The notes: generated from the sequence alone by a model not told the origin. A stretch of 7,700 nucleotides of DNA from Mycobacterium paraffinicum (GCF_001907675.1 NZ_MPNT01000067.1:1-7700); one strand, 5' to 3'. Numbered from the stretch's first letter, positions 1 through 6,327 are shown. Program-made: numbers and translations.

Positions 1-127
1 CAGCAAATCCCGCGCCGACCACACGCCATCAACAGAACAGGAGGACACCCCGGCGGCACTGACCGCCTAAACCACCAAGTCGAAGAATCACACGACGACG
101 TCGTACACCACGTCCCTGGACTTGACC
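1..127 (+). mobile_element. Right end of an insertion sequence, probably IS256 family (partial)
   Basis: The left edge carries a short open frame that stops at 68-70. It is followed by about 57 bp ending in GTACACCACGTCCCTGGACTTGACC-like sequence (about 103-127), which resembles, from memory, the terminal inverted repeat of actinobacterial IS256-type elements. Just to the right, at about 128, a conserved HD-domain reading frame begins abruptly in mid-domain, as expected at an insertion junction. A 10-bp palindrome ACGACGTCGT (95-104) lies inside the end. The left end of the element and any target duplication are outside the window, so neither the family nor the exact boundary is proven. The alternative is a non-IS rearrangement breakpoint. 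Confidence 0.45.
2..70 (+). CDS. C-terminal tail of a probable transposase (5' end outside the window)
   Basis: The frame beginning at base 2 encodes 22 residues ending in EQEDTPAALTA and a TAA at 68-70. The tail is too short and too low in complexity to carry a transposase signature. The assignment rests only on its position: it ends about 57 bp before a putative insertion-sequence terminus, the usual spacing of a transposase stop from its right inverted repeat. The opposite strand is also open here, but there it gives an unlikely Cys/Trp/Ser-rich peptide. It could instead be the end of an unrelated gene. Confidence 0.33.
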   Translation, partial: SKSRADHTPSTEQEDTPAALTA

Positions 128-416
128 GCGGATGAAAACCGGTTCGGCGCACCGACGGTGCATACCCGATATCGTGCAGCCACGCCGCCGCCACCAGACA
201 ATCCGCCGCCTCGCCGGCGAAATGCTGACTCAGCCGTTCCGCCGCAGCGGCCACACCCCGCACATGCGCCAACCGCCGCGGCTGCTCAGCCAGCCGTGTC
301 TCGGCCTCCCGCCGTGCACGCTGCGCCACCGCCCCGCTCATGCCAGCCAGCTTACGAGCCCCAGTATCACGTCGCAGTATCTCCACCGCAGCAGCACTTA
401 CTGAGCGTCCACCCAT
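128..416 (-). pseudogene. HD-domain protein, truncated in mid-domain
   Basis: Read on the minus strand from ATG 416 (or an internal ATG at 341), this encodes about 96 residues. They include LAHVRGVAAAAERL and then LVAAAWLHDIGYAPSVRRTGFHP, the first His and the His-Asp pair (codons at 171-176) of an HD metal-dependent phosphohydrolase. In relatives I recall, TGFHP is followed by an LDGARYL-like stretch and later His and Asp metal ligands. Here the frame instead runs into Ser/Cys/Trp-rich sequence corresponding to the complement of the insertion-sequence end. The domain is therefore cut about half way and should not bind two metals. The frame stays formally open to the left edge, so a chimeric peptide could be made, but it would lack the second half of the domain. 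Neither start has a strong ribosome-binding site; GGAG directly abuts ATG 416. The native substrate is unknown. Confidence 0.6.
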
Positions 417-673
417 CTCCAACCACTATGTGGCGGCTACCTGCGGGCTTCGCTTCGCTCCCTCTGCTCCCGTCCGCTGGCGCTCCCGTCCGCGCCGGTC
501 GCTACGCTTCACCCTCCGTCCGCCGCCGAACCACCGGGCCATCGCCGCAAAACAGCCCTCTGACCTGCGATGTGAGAACTTTCTTTACTGGTATCAAGCG
601 TGTAGGCAACACCTAGGCCGCTCCAGCGCGGAACTCGCATTCCCTGACAACAGTGGCTCCGACGTCGCGGGAG
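417..673. other. Intergenic stretch, no gene recognised
   Basis: This lies between the stop of tetR1 and the start of the broken HD gene. Frames crossing it on either strand show no recognisable protein. It contains a C-rich direct repeat (466-493) and a lower-GC patch around 565-605. On the minus strand TTGATA (597-592), with a poor TCACAT hexamer 16 bp downstream, is a weak promoter candidate for the HD gene. I see no clear terminator after tetR1. Confidence 0.4.
466..493. repeat. 12-bp direct repeat, period 16
   Basis: GCTCCCGTCCGC occurs at 466-477 and again at 482-493, separated by TGGC. A degenerate CTCCGTCCGCCG follows near 509. The surrounding 445-520 is C/T-rich on the plus strand. 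The function is unknown; simple slippage is the likeliest origin. Confidence 0.5.
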
Positions 674-1270
674 CTATTCAGTTGCTGAGATGAGTTTCGG
701 GAGGATTGCATTGTCGACCAGAGTTTCGATGGTGAGATGGGTCGGCGGGCGGTTGGAAAAGATGCATCGGAAGATCAGATAGCCTGGCAACAGGTCGCAG
801 AGCTCTTCGTTGATTGTTGACGCGCCGATCTCGCCGCGGCTGATCGCCTGCTGTAGGACCTGCCGGACCAGGGTTCTCTGTTCATGAAGAAACCGGTCTT
901 GCATAACGTTGTTGAGCGCGCGATCACGGGATATCTCGACAAGCACTGCCCGGATGGTGCTGGCGTGGTCTCGGCACTGTTTGTAGATGATCTGGCCGAG
1001 ACACAACAAGTCGCCGCGCAGGGTGCCAGTGTTGGGTGCAACAGCGCTCTGACGGGTGCCTTCGATGACGGCCGCTAGGATCAGTTCAGATTTCGAGGGC
1101 CAGCGCCGGTAGATGGTGGCTTTACTGGCATGAGCAGCGCCCGCGACAGCCTCCACTGTTAGGCCGTGGTACCCACGATCCTGCAGGATACCCAATGCTA
1201 CTCGCAGCAGCTCTGTCTCTCTGGGTGACCACGAAGTAGGTTCTACGTCCGGGTTGGTTGTCGCGGTCAT
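674..1270 (-). CDS. TetR/AcrR-family transcriptional regulator (tetR1), coupled to mmpL
   Basis: The protein has 198 residues from ATG 1270. An N-terminal TetR helix-turn-helix covers about residues 17-65, with GLTVEAVAGAAHASKATIYRRW as the recognition region and SKSELILAAV leading into the ligand domain. The rest (about 80-198, beginning TGTLRGDL) looks like the TetR_C_11-type ligand-binding and dimerisation domain. The start codon overlaps the mmpL stop by one base (TGATG at 1272-1268) and lacks a good ribosome-binding site, so translation is probably coupled to the transporter. An in-frame TTG at 1273 is a less likely start. The family normally represses a neighbouring transporter, so tetR1 may regulate its own operon, which the tandem sites upstream of mmpL would allow. 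Base composition is lower in GC than the neighbours (32 of 60 bases in 721-780), hinting at a different history. The ligand is unknown. Confidence 0.9.
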   Translation of the reverse strand: MTATTNPDVEPTSWSPRETELLRVALGILQDRGYHGLTVEAVAGAAHASKATIYRRWPSKSELILAAVIEGTRQSAVAPNTGTLRGDLLCLGQIIYKQCRDHASTIRAVLVEISRDRALNNVMQDRFLHEQRTLVRQVLQQAISRGEIGASTINEELCDLLPGYLIFRCIFSNRPPTHLTIETLVDNAILPKLISATE

Positions 1271-4200
1271 CAATTGTCGGATGTGAGCGATTCTGGGTCA
1301 GCTGCTTTCCCGTTTCCACTATCGGTCCCCACATCCATTCTTCGTACATGGTCGCCCCCAGGTGAGACGCCACCCCACTTCGCCGATATCTGGAGGTGCG
1401 GTCCGCGTGTTGCGCTCAGCGCGCCCACACCGGTGAGATGCTTAGCTGGCATCGATGCGGGGTGACGGTTCATGTGTGGCCACCAGCTGGCTTGGCGGAG
1501 CAGGGTGGCGATGGCTGGGACGGTGAGGGTGCGTACGAGGAACGTGTCCAGCAGTAGTCCGCAGCCGATGATGAGTCCGGTTTGGATCATGATGGCTACC
1601 GATCCGATCATCAGGCCGAACATGCTGGCAGCGAAGATCAGGCCGGCGGAGGTGATGACTGAGCCGGTGGTGGCTACGGTGCGCAGGACGCCGACGCGGA
1701 TGTTGTGGGTGGATTCTTCGCGTAGTCGTGATACGAGCAGCATGTTGTAGTCGGCGCCGACGGCGACGAGGATGATGAACGCTAATAGTGGTACGGGCCA
1801 AGCGATTTCGTGGCCGAGGATCCATTGGAAGACGATGACTCCGATGCCTAGTGAGGCCAGGTAGTTCAGCACGACGGTGCCCAGCAGATATAGCGGGGCG
1901 ATCAGGGCGCGTAGCAGGGCGATGAGGATGAGTCCGACGATGACCAGGGTGGCGATGGCCAGCTGGGTGAAGTCGGATGAGAGTAGGCGTTGGATGTCGG
2001 AGTTGACGGCGGGGAATCCGGCAACCGAGACGGTGGCTTGGGCCAGGGAGGTGTTGGGTCGGGCGGTGTTGGCGACGTCTGTGATCTGGCGGGCCAGGTT
2101 CATCGCCTCGCCGCTGTAGGGGTCCGTGCTGGTGTCGATGGCGAAGCGGGCGGTTTTGCCGTCGGGTGAGAGGAAATGTTTGGCGACGTCGGCGAATTGG
2201 CGGTTGTCGAAGGCTTCGGGGGGCAGGTAGAAGCCGGTGGCGGCATCGGATCCGGCGGTGGCGCGGGCGGAGTTTTGCAGTTGGGCCGCGATTTGACTCA
2301 TCCCGGACAGCATTTGGATGTTGCTGTCGGCCAGGGTGTGCACGCCGGTGGCCAGGGCGCGTGCGCCGGAGGCCAGTTGGCTGATGCCGTGTTGGAGTCG
2401 GCCGATGTCAGCGGCCAGGTTCTCGGGGTTGCCGAGGGTTTTGAAGGCGTTGTTCATGGTGGCCACGGTGTGTTGAACTTCGGTGAGGGTGCCGGTGACG
2501 GTGGCGTTGGTGGCCGGGTTGTACTGGTCGCCCAGGGTGGCGAGCTGGGTGAAGAATCCGTCGTCGCGCAGGGTGGTCAGGATACTGACCTGGTCGCGGA
2601 TCTGGGCGCATTGCGGGGTGGTCATACACCACGGTGAGGTGTTGAGTGCGGTGACGAGCGGGTCGAGGGCGGCGATAGCGTTCTGGGCGCGTTCGGCCAG
2701 GGGTCGGATGCCGGGGCCGGCTTGGATGGCGGTGTCGACCTCGGGTGCGGTGGCTGAGAGTTGTTGCAGCAGCGGGCCGAAGCGCTGCATGCTCTCACCG
2801 GCGGCGCCGGCTTGGGTGAGTACACCGCCCAGGGGGGTGAGCGCGGTGCGCACGGTGGTGTCGAGTTGGGCCAGGCCGCCGGCGAGTTGGTCGGCGCCGT
2901 GGGTGAGCTTGTCCAGGTCGGTGCGCCGGTCGTTGCCCTGGGCGACCGAGTCGGCCATCTTGTCGCCGATTTGTCCGTTCTGCCAGGACAGTTGGGCTTG
3001 GTCGAGGCGTTGCCCGGCCGGTCTGGTGATCCCGGAAACACGTGTCACGGCCGGGATTTGGGCGATGCGTGAGGCCATCTCGTCGAGGTCGGCCAGGCCT
3101 TTGCCGGTGCGCATGTCGGTCGGGTTTTCCACGACGAGGAATTCGGTGATGACGACGTCTTTAGGGAAATGGCGGTCCAGCAGCTGATAGCCCTGGTTGC
3201 TGGCGGTAGTGGCGGGCTGTCCTTGGCGGTCGTCATAGCTGATGGTCATGGTCGCCGCGGCCGCCGACAGTGCCACCAGGATGGTCAGGCTGATGACCAG
3301 CAGCGGCACCGGGCGGCGCACCACGGCCACGGCCACGCTGTTCCAGTAGCGTCGGGTGCGGTCGGGTTTGGGTTCGCCGATGCCGCGGGTGGCCGCCAGC
3401 GCCAGCACCGGGGGCAGCAGGGTCACGGTGGCGGCGAATCCGACTGCCACGGCGACCGCGCAGGCCGGGCCGAGTCCGGCGAACACACTCAAGGTGGCGA
3501 ACACCATGGCCAGAAAGGCCAGGGCCACGGTGCCGGCCGAGGCCAGGATGACTCGGCCGATGCTGGCGGTGGCCGCGATGACCGCCTGCTCGGCGGGCAC
3601 CTGGGCGCGGCGTTGTTCGTGGTAGCGGCTGATCAGAAACACGGTGTAGTCGGTGCCGGCGCCCAGCAGGATCGCGGTCATGAACGCCACGGTGAACTGC
3701 GAGACCGGCATGCCGATTTCCCCGAGTGCAGAGAGCACCCCACGCCCGACGGCCAGGCTGATCCCGATCACCAGCAGCGGCAGCAGCGCGGTGAACACCG
3801 ACCGGTACACGATCAGCAGGATCAGCGCGATCAGCCCGGCGGTGGCGATCGAGATGAACACCAGGTCGTGCTCGGCTGAGGCGATCTGATCGGCGAACGT
3901 GGCCGGTGGCCCTGTCACATAGGCCGTGGTGGACGTGTTGGCGAATGCCGTGTCGGTGAGATCGCGCACGGCTTGCACGGATTCGGCCGCGGTGGGATCA
4001 CCGAGCGTGCCGGCCACCCCGACCGGCAGATACCAGGCCTTGCCGTCACCGCTGACCGCCTGGGTTCTGGTGACCGGGTCGGCCAGCAGATCCTGGACCA
4101 GCAGGACATGGTCGTGATCGGCGCGCAACCGCCCTACCAGATCCTGATAGCGCAGCTGATTATCGGGGGTCAGACCGGCCGGGTCTTGCATCGCGACGAA

Positions 4201-4497
4201 CAGCATCGTCTTGGACCCCTGCTCACCGAACGCCTCACTCATGCGGTCCACGGTCTGAAACGAGGGCACATCACGCGGGATCAGATCGACCGATTGTTGG
4301 CGCACCACCGTCTCCAACTGCGGGAACAGCAGCGCCAGCACCACCGCGGCCGCGATCCATCCACCGATCACTAATGCCTTGTGGCCCACCGTGAACGCCG
4401 CGAGCCGACCCAGCCGGGCGCTGTATTCCGAAGATCCGGACAGATCGACGCCGCGCCGGCCACGGGAAGGCCCAGCATCTCCGGTTCGATCGCCCAT
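1270..4497 (-). CDS. MmpL-family RND transporter
   Basis: The inner-membrane, proton-driven exporter has 1075 residues from ATG 4497. TM1 is at about 41-60. A first periplasmic segment (about 60-205) is followed by a TM bundle (about 210-370) carrying GTDY (Asp283/Tyr284). After another TM (about 398-417) comes a very long second periplasmic segment. TM helices resume at about 845-1000, with GADYN (Asp916/Tyr917). The two Asp-Tyr pairs match the proton-relay pairs of MmpL proteins such as MmpL3. Residues about 500-750 of the second loop are heptad-like and Leu/Ala/Gln-rich, resembling the coiled-coil extension of MmpL4/MmpL5-type members, with a Cys pair (Cys624, Cys630) that may form a disulfide. 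This loop makes the protein longer than the roughly 950-1000 residues usual for the family. No mmpS gene is adjacent. A 60-residue hydrophilic tail follows the WWPHMNR motif. Known substrates are mycobacterial envelope lipids, siderophores or drugs; this one's is unknown. Confidence 0.95.
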   Translation of the reverse strand: MGDRTGDAGPSRGRRGVDLSGSSEYSARLGRLAAFTVGHKALVIGGWIAAAVVLALLFPQLETVVRQQSVDLIPRDVPSFQTVDRMSEAFGEQGSKTMLFVAMQDPAGLTPDNQLRYQDLVGRLRADHDHVLLVQDLLADPVTRTQAVSGDGKAWYLPVGVAGTLGDPTAAESVQAVRDLTDTAFANTSTTAYVTGPPATFADQIASAEHDLVFISIATAGLIALILLIVYRSVFTALLPLLVIGISLAVGRGVLSALGEIGMPVSQFTVAFMTAILLGAGTDYTVFLISRYHEQRRAQVPAEQAVIAATASIGRVILASAGTVALAFLAMVFATLSVFAGLGPACAVAVAVGFAATVTLLPPVLALAATRGIGEPKPDRTRRYWNSVAVAVVRRPVPLLVISLTILVALSAAAATMTISYDDRQGQPATTASNQGYQLLDRHFPKDVVITEFLVVENPTDMRTGKGLADLDEMASRIAQIPAVTRVSGITRPAGQRLDQAQLSWQNGQIGDKMADSVAQGNDRRTDLDKLTHGADQLAGGLAQLDTTVRTALTPLGGVLTQAGAAGESMQRFGPLLQQLSATAPEVDTAIQAGPGIRPLAERAQNAIAALDPLVTALNTSPWCMTTPQCAQIRDQVSILTTLRDDGFFTQLATLGDQYNPATNATVTGTLTEVQHTVATMNNAFKTLGNPENLAADIGRLQHGISQLASGARALATGVHTLADSNIQMLSGMSQIAAQLQNSARATAGSDAATGFYLPPEAFDNRQFADVAKHFLSPDGKTARFAIDTSTDPYSGEAMNLARQITDVANTARPNTSLAQATVSVAGFPAVNSDIQRLLSSDFTQLAIATLVIVGLILIALLRALIAPLYLLGTVVLNYLASLGIGVIVFQWILGHEIAWPVPLLAFIILVAVGADYNMLLVSRLREESTHNIRVGVLRTVATTGSVITSAGLIFAASMFGLMIGSVAIMIQTGLIIGCGLLLDTFLVRTLTVPAIATLLRQASWWPHMNRHPASMPAKHLTGVGALSATRGPHLQISAKWGGVSPGGDHVRRMDVGTDSGNGKAADPESLTSDN

Positions 4498-4504
4498 CCC
4501 CACG

Positions 4505-4510
4505 CCTCCC
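4505..4510 (-). promoter_or_regulatory. Ribosome-binding site of mmpL
   Basis: GGGAGG on the minus strand lies 7 nt before ATG 4497. This favours that ATG over the in-frame TTG at 4512, which immediately precedes the site and has no Shine-Dalgarno of its own. Confidence 0.75.
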
Positions 4511-4516
4511 AAGAAA

Positions 4517-4533
4517 CGAAACTATCGGTATCG
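4517..4533. promoter_or_regulatory. Operator C1 upstream of mmpL (tandem pair)
   Basis: CGAAACTATCGGTATCG matches the local consensus CGATACTACTAGTATCG at 13 of 17 positions, including the invariant ACT and GT. It lies next to the expected mmpL transcription start. The 9-mer ACTATCGGT is shared exactly with site B2. It pairs with C2, which starts 20 bp away. Confidence 0.7.
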
Positions 4534-4536
4534 CTA

Positions 4537-4553
4537 CGATACTAATAGTCCCA
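4537..4553. promoter_or_regulatory. Operator C2 upstream of mmpL (tandem pair)
   Basis: CGATACTAATAGTCCCA has a perfect left half-site (CGATACTA) and the conserved TAGT of the right half. It starts exactly 20 bp from C1. Together C1 and C2 also form a larger palindrome centred on CTA 4534-4536, with perfect GTATCG/CGATAC arms. It overlaps the putative -10 box of mmpL, so binding would block transcription. Confidence 0.7.
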
Positions 4554-4567
4554 CACGAGGATCGGAA
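4539..4567 (-). promoter_or_regulatory. Putative mmpL promoter
   Basis: On the minus strand TTCCGA (4567-4562), 17 bp, then TAGTAT (4544-4539) fits a mycobacterial promoter: the -10 matches TANNNT and the -35 is weak. The predicted start falls near 4532, giving a leader of about 35 nt. The -10 lies inside operator C2. Confidence 0.45.
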
Positions 4568-4620
4568 GGGCCGCGCCGACCTTTCGGGCCATGGTTGGGG
4601 CTGGGCGCGGTGGGGGTGAA

Positions 4621-5046
4621 TTAACTTGCGGTGTCCTCAGATTCGTCGTCGGGCAGGTCGTGGCGCACCACCCGCACCCGCCCGCGGGGCAGGCATGCCA
4701 TGTAGCCGTGGCGTTTGCCGTAGAGCTCCCAGGAGGTCGCGGCCTCCTGGGGGGCGACATCGATGCGATGCCCGCGGGAAAAACCCAGGTGCAACCCGCC
4801 GCCCTCGTCGCACCACGCGCCCGTGCACACCGCGCCGGCCAGGTCCAGCAACGGACGCTGCTGGACCGAGACGTTGCCCGGGTCGATGAGGACCTGCTCT
4901 TCGGGATAAGACGAACCGATCGGCGGCAGGGTCAGCCGGATCGGGGTGGCGATCACCAATTCGTTGTAATCGTCGAGGTCGAGCACCAATCCGTCGCGCA
5001 ACGAGACACGCTGAACGGTGCACCGCTCGATCCAGGGGGTATGCAT
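4621..5046 (-). CDS. DUF6188-family protein
   Basis: The protein has 141 residues, probably cytoplasmic, with no signal peptide or membrane segment. The sequence (RDGLVLDLDDYNELVIATPIRL; QQRPLLDLAGAVCTGAWCDEGG; then a GHRIDV segment followed by ATSWELYGKRHGYMACLP and GRVRVVRHDLPDD) matches my memory of the mycobacterial DUF6188 family over its whole length. The biochemical role is unknown. ATG 5046 is preceded by AAAGGGA about 7 nt upstream, a moderate ribosome-binding site. It sits between tetR2 (74 bp upstream on the same strand) and mmpL (123 bp downstream). It has its own pair of operators and a leader hairpin, so it is probably transcribed from its own regulated promoter. Co-regulation suggests a job linked to the MmpL or thioesterase pathway; this is inference only. 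Confidence 0.85.
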   Translation of the reverse strand: MHTPWIERCTVQRVSLRDGLVLDLDDYNELVIATPIRLTLPPIGSSYPEEQVLIDPGNVSVQQRPLLDLAGAVCTGAWCDEGGGLHLGFSRGHRIDVAPQEAATSWELYGKRHGYMACLPRGRVRVVRHDLPDDESEDTAS

Positions 5047-5060
5047 GCCCGGGTCCCTTT

Positions 5061-5078
5061 CGACACGTCATTGTGTCG
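5061..5078 (-). promoter_or_regulatory. Hairpin in the leader of the DUF6188 gene
   Basis: CGACAC and GTGTCG form a perfect 6-bp inverted repeat with a 6-nt loop. In the mRNA it ends immediately before the AAAGGGA ribosome-binding site of the DUF6188 gene. It could be an mRNA stem affecting ribosome access or a DNA site for another protein. It does not match the 17-bp operator consensus. Confidence 0.5.
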
Positions 5079-5083
5079 CTTTA

Positions 5084-5100
5084 TGGTACTGGGAGTAGCG
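5084..5100. promoter_or_regulatory. Operator A2 upstream of the DUF6188 gene (tandem pair)
   Basis: TGGTACTGGGAGTAGCG matches the consensus at 11 of 17 positions, keeping the invariant ACT and AGT. It begins 20 bp before the core of A1. A1 plus A2 align over about 34 bp with the reverse complement of B1 plus B2, with a shared AGTAGCGCAGCGA core. Confidence 0.65.
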
Positions 5101-5101
5101 C

Positions 5102-5122
5102 AGCGATACTACTAGTATCGCT
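5102..5122. promoter_or_regulatory. Operator A1: perfect 10-1-10 palindrome upstream of the DUF6188 gene
   Basis: Arms AGCGATACTA and TAGTATCGCT flank a central C at 5112, with no mismatch. The core 5104-5120 is the best representative of the local consensus. Size and symmetry fit a TetR-family dimer site. It overlaps the stop codon of tetR2 (5123-5121) and a TAGTAT hexamer that could serve as a -10 box on the minus strand. Confidence 0.8.
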
Positions 5123-5744
5123 AAGTGGTGGTGTCGGTGCCGTGCACCAGCTGTCGGGTTGTGCGGTCGATGCGCTCGCGGGCCAGGTCCGCATCGATCC
5201 GGCCGCCGATGACGGCGATCAGGTTGGCCAGCCACACGTCGGCGATCAGGCTGGCCACGTCACGGTCATGCGCGCTGGGTGTGGGCCCGCCCAGGGCGCG
5301 GGCCAGCATGTCCTCGATCACCGCGACAGCGTGCTCGATCGCGCCGGCGGCCTCGGAGTCGGCCACGACGAACGCACGCACCATCGCCTCGGTCAGGTGC
5401 GGGTTGGCCTGCCAGGCCATGTGCAGGTGGGTGGTCAACCGCCCCAGCCGGGCCTGCGGCGCCAGTTCACCGGTAGTGCAATCGAATTCGGTGTCGAGAC
5501 GTTCGAATTCGCGGGCCAGCACCGTCACCAGCAGATGGCTTTTGGATCGGAAATGCCGATACAGGGAGCTGGCGGCAATGCCGGCCTGCGCGGCCACCGC
5601 ACGCATCTGCACACCGTCAAAACCTTGTGCTGAGGCTACCGCCCACGCGGCATCCAGGATCGCCTCGCGACGCACCAACACCGAGTCCGCCGGCCGGCGC
5701 GGGTGCCGCACCCGGTCCCGGGGTGCGGCGGTGGGCGCACTCAC
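5121..5744 (-). CDS. KstR-like TetR-family regulator (tetR2)
   Basis: The protein has 207 residues. The TetR helix-turn-helix is at about 27-73 (AILDAAWAVASAQGFDGVQM, then SSLYRHFRSKSHLL). The body closely follows KstR, the cholesterol-catabolism repressor: LLVTVLAREFERLDTEFD, NPHLTEAMVRAFVVAD, and DVASLIADVWLANLIAV all have near-equivalents there. The recognition helix differs (IAASSLYRHF against VAVGTLYRYF in KstR as I recall it), so it should read a different operator. KstR senses steroid-CoA esters, so an acyl-CoA or steroid-CoA ligand is plausible but inferred. The GTG start at 5744 overlaps the thioesterase TGA by 4 bp (GTGA), so the two are translationally coupled. The pairing suggests the regulator senses a CoA ester the thioesterase acts on. 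It is a paralog candidate; I do not call it kstR itself, because the cholesterol gene context is absent. Confidence 0.9.
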   Translation of the reverse strand: MSAPTAAPRDRVRHPRRPADSVLVRREAILDAAWAVASAQGFDGVQMRAVAAQAGIAASSLYRHFRSKSHLLVTVLAREFERLDTEFDCTTGELAPQARLGRLTTHLHMAWQANPHLTEAMVRAFVVADSEAAGAIEHAVAVIEDMLARALGGPTPSAHDRDVASLIADVWLANLIAVIGGRIDADLARERIDRTTRQLVHGTDTTT

Positions 5745-6253
5745 CGCGACCCCGCGTCGGGGCCGGCGCCACCGTAGCGGGTCAGCTCGGCGAACAACTC
5801 CCCGAAACCGCTGATGTCACCGTGGGCGGCGAAATGGGCCGCATCCACCGTGATGAACACCGCCGAGGCGGTGAACCGGGTGACACCGTCCACACCGACC
5901 CCCACCCCGTCCACATGCAACGCCCGGCCCTCGCGGGAGGCGATCCGCGCGGTCAGCCGATGCGTACATCCCAACGGCACCGGCTGCAGATAGTCCACCG
6001 TCAAACGGCGCGTCACCGCCGGGGTGGCCGCGATCCACAACGAAAAACCCAGCACGTCATCACAGGCCGCGGCGATCGCGCCACCGTGCGCCAGCCCCGG
6101 CGCACCGATATGGCGCTCATCGAACACCAGATCAGCGAACACCTCATCGCCGCACCGAAACACCTCCAGCTGCAAACCGTGCGGATTGTCCGACCCGCAG
6201 CCCATGCAGGTCGGCGTGTGCGACGGCAACCGCTGCGGCTGATCAACACCCAT
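5741..6253 (-). CDS. PaaI-family hotdog thioesterase
   Basis: The protein has 170 residues and should hydrolyse acyl-CoA (or another acyl thioester) in the cytoplasm. It has an N-terminal CMGC-SDNPHGLQL motif (Cys16, Cys19), typical of this subgroup, then the hotdog core LAHGGAIAAACDDVLG. There the HGG (56-58) and the acidic residue nine positions after the His (Asp65) match the catalytic layout of E. coli PaaI. RRLTVDYLQPVPLG is the usual following strand. ATG 6253 is chosen because GAGGAGG lies 5 nt upstream. An upstream in-frame ATG at 6385 would add 44 unconserved residues and read through both operators. It heads an operon with the KstR-like regulator and is divergent from tetR3. The substrate is unknown. 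Confidence 0.9.
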   Translation of the reverse strand: MGVDQPQRLPSHTPTCMGCGSDNPHGLQLEVFRCGDEVFADLVFDERHIGAPGLAHGGAIAAACDDVLGFSLWIAATPAVTRRLTVDYLQPVPLGCTHRLTARIASREGRALHVDGVGVGVDGVTRFTASAVFITVDAAHFAAHGDISGFGELFAELTRYGGAGPDAGSR

Positions 6254-6258
6254 CACGG

Positions 6259-6265
6259 CCTCCTC
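6259..6265 (-). promoter_or_regulatory. Ribosome-binding site of the thioesterase gene
   Basis: GAGGAGG on the minus strand, 5 nt before ATG 6253. It decides this start over the upstream ATG at 6385. Confidence 0.8.
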
Positions 6266-6307
6266 GCACCCGGGCAGCCCCGCCACCGCGTCCCGACCCG
6301 GGACCGC

Positions 6308-6324
6308 CGGTACTAGCAGTTTCG
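6308..6324. promoter_or_regulatory. Operator B1 between the thioesterase gene and tetR3 (tandem pair)
   Basis: CGGTACTAGCAGTTTCG matches the local consensus at 13 of 17 positions, with the invariant ACT and GT. It lies in the 145-bp divergent intergenic region. Confidence 0.7.
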
Positions 6325-6327
6325 CTG

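Noticed and set aside
3..416. Intact chimeric HD protein reading through to the left edge
   Set aside because: The frame is open, but after TGFHP the residues are Ser/Cys/Trp-rich and unlike any HD domain, so openness is probably chance in high-GC sequence.
417..673. tRNA, small RNA or CRISPR in the left gap
   Set aside because: No cloverleaf, no regularly spaced repeats and only one 12-bp duplication were found.
3169..3879. Long plus-strand open frame (236 codons) antisense to mmpL
   Set aside because: It is Gly/His/Gln-rich with no domain, and lies wholly opposite the well-conserved MmpL membrane regions. It is a by-product of high GC codon bias.
1441..4497. Possible mosaic origin of mmpL, with more CAA, GAA and CTA codons in the 3' half than in the 5' half
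   Set aside because: The shift is visible by eye in a few stretches but mixed in others. Without a computed codon profile it is not strong enough to report.
4591..5633. Plus-strand open frames opposite the DUF6188 and tetR2 genes
   Set aside because: Their translations have no recognisable family, while the minus strand encodes conserved proteins over the same bases.
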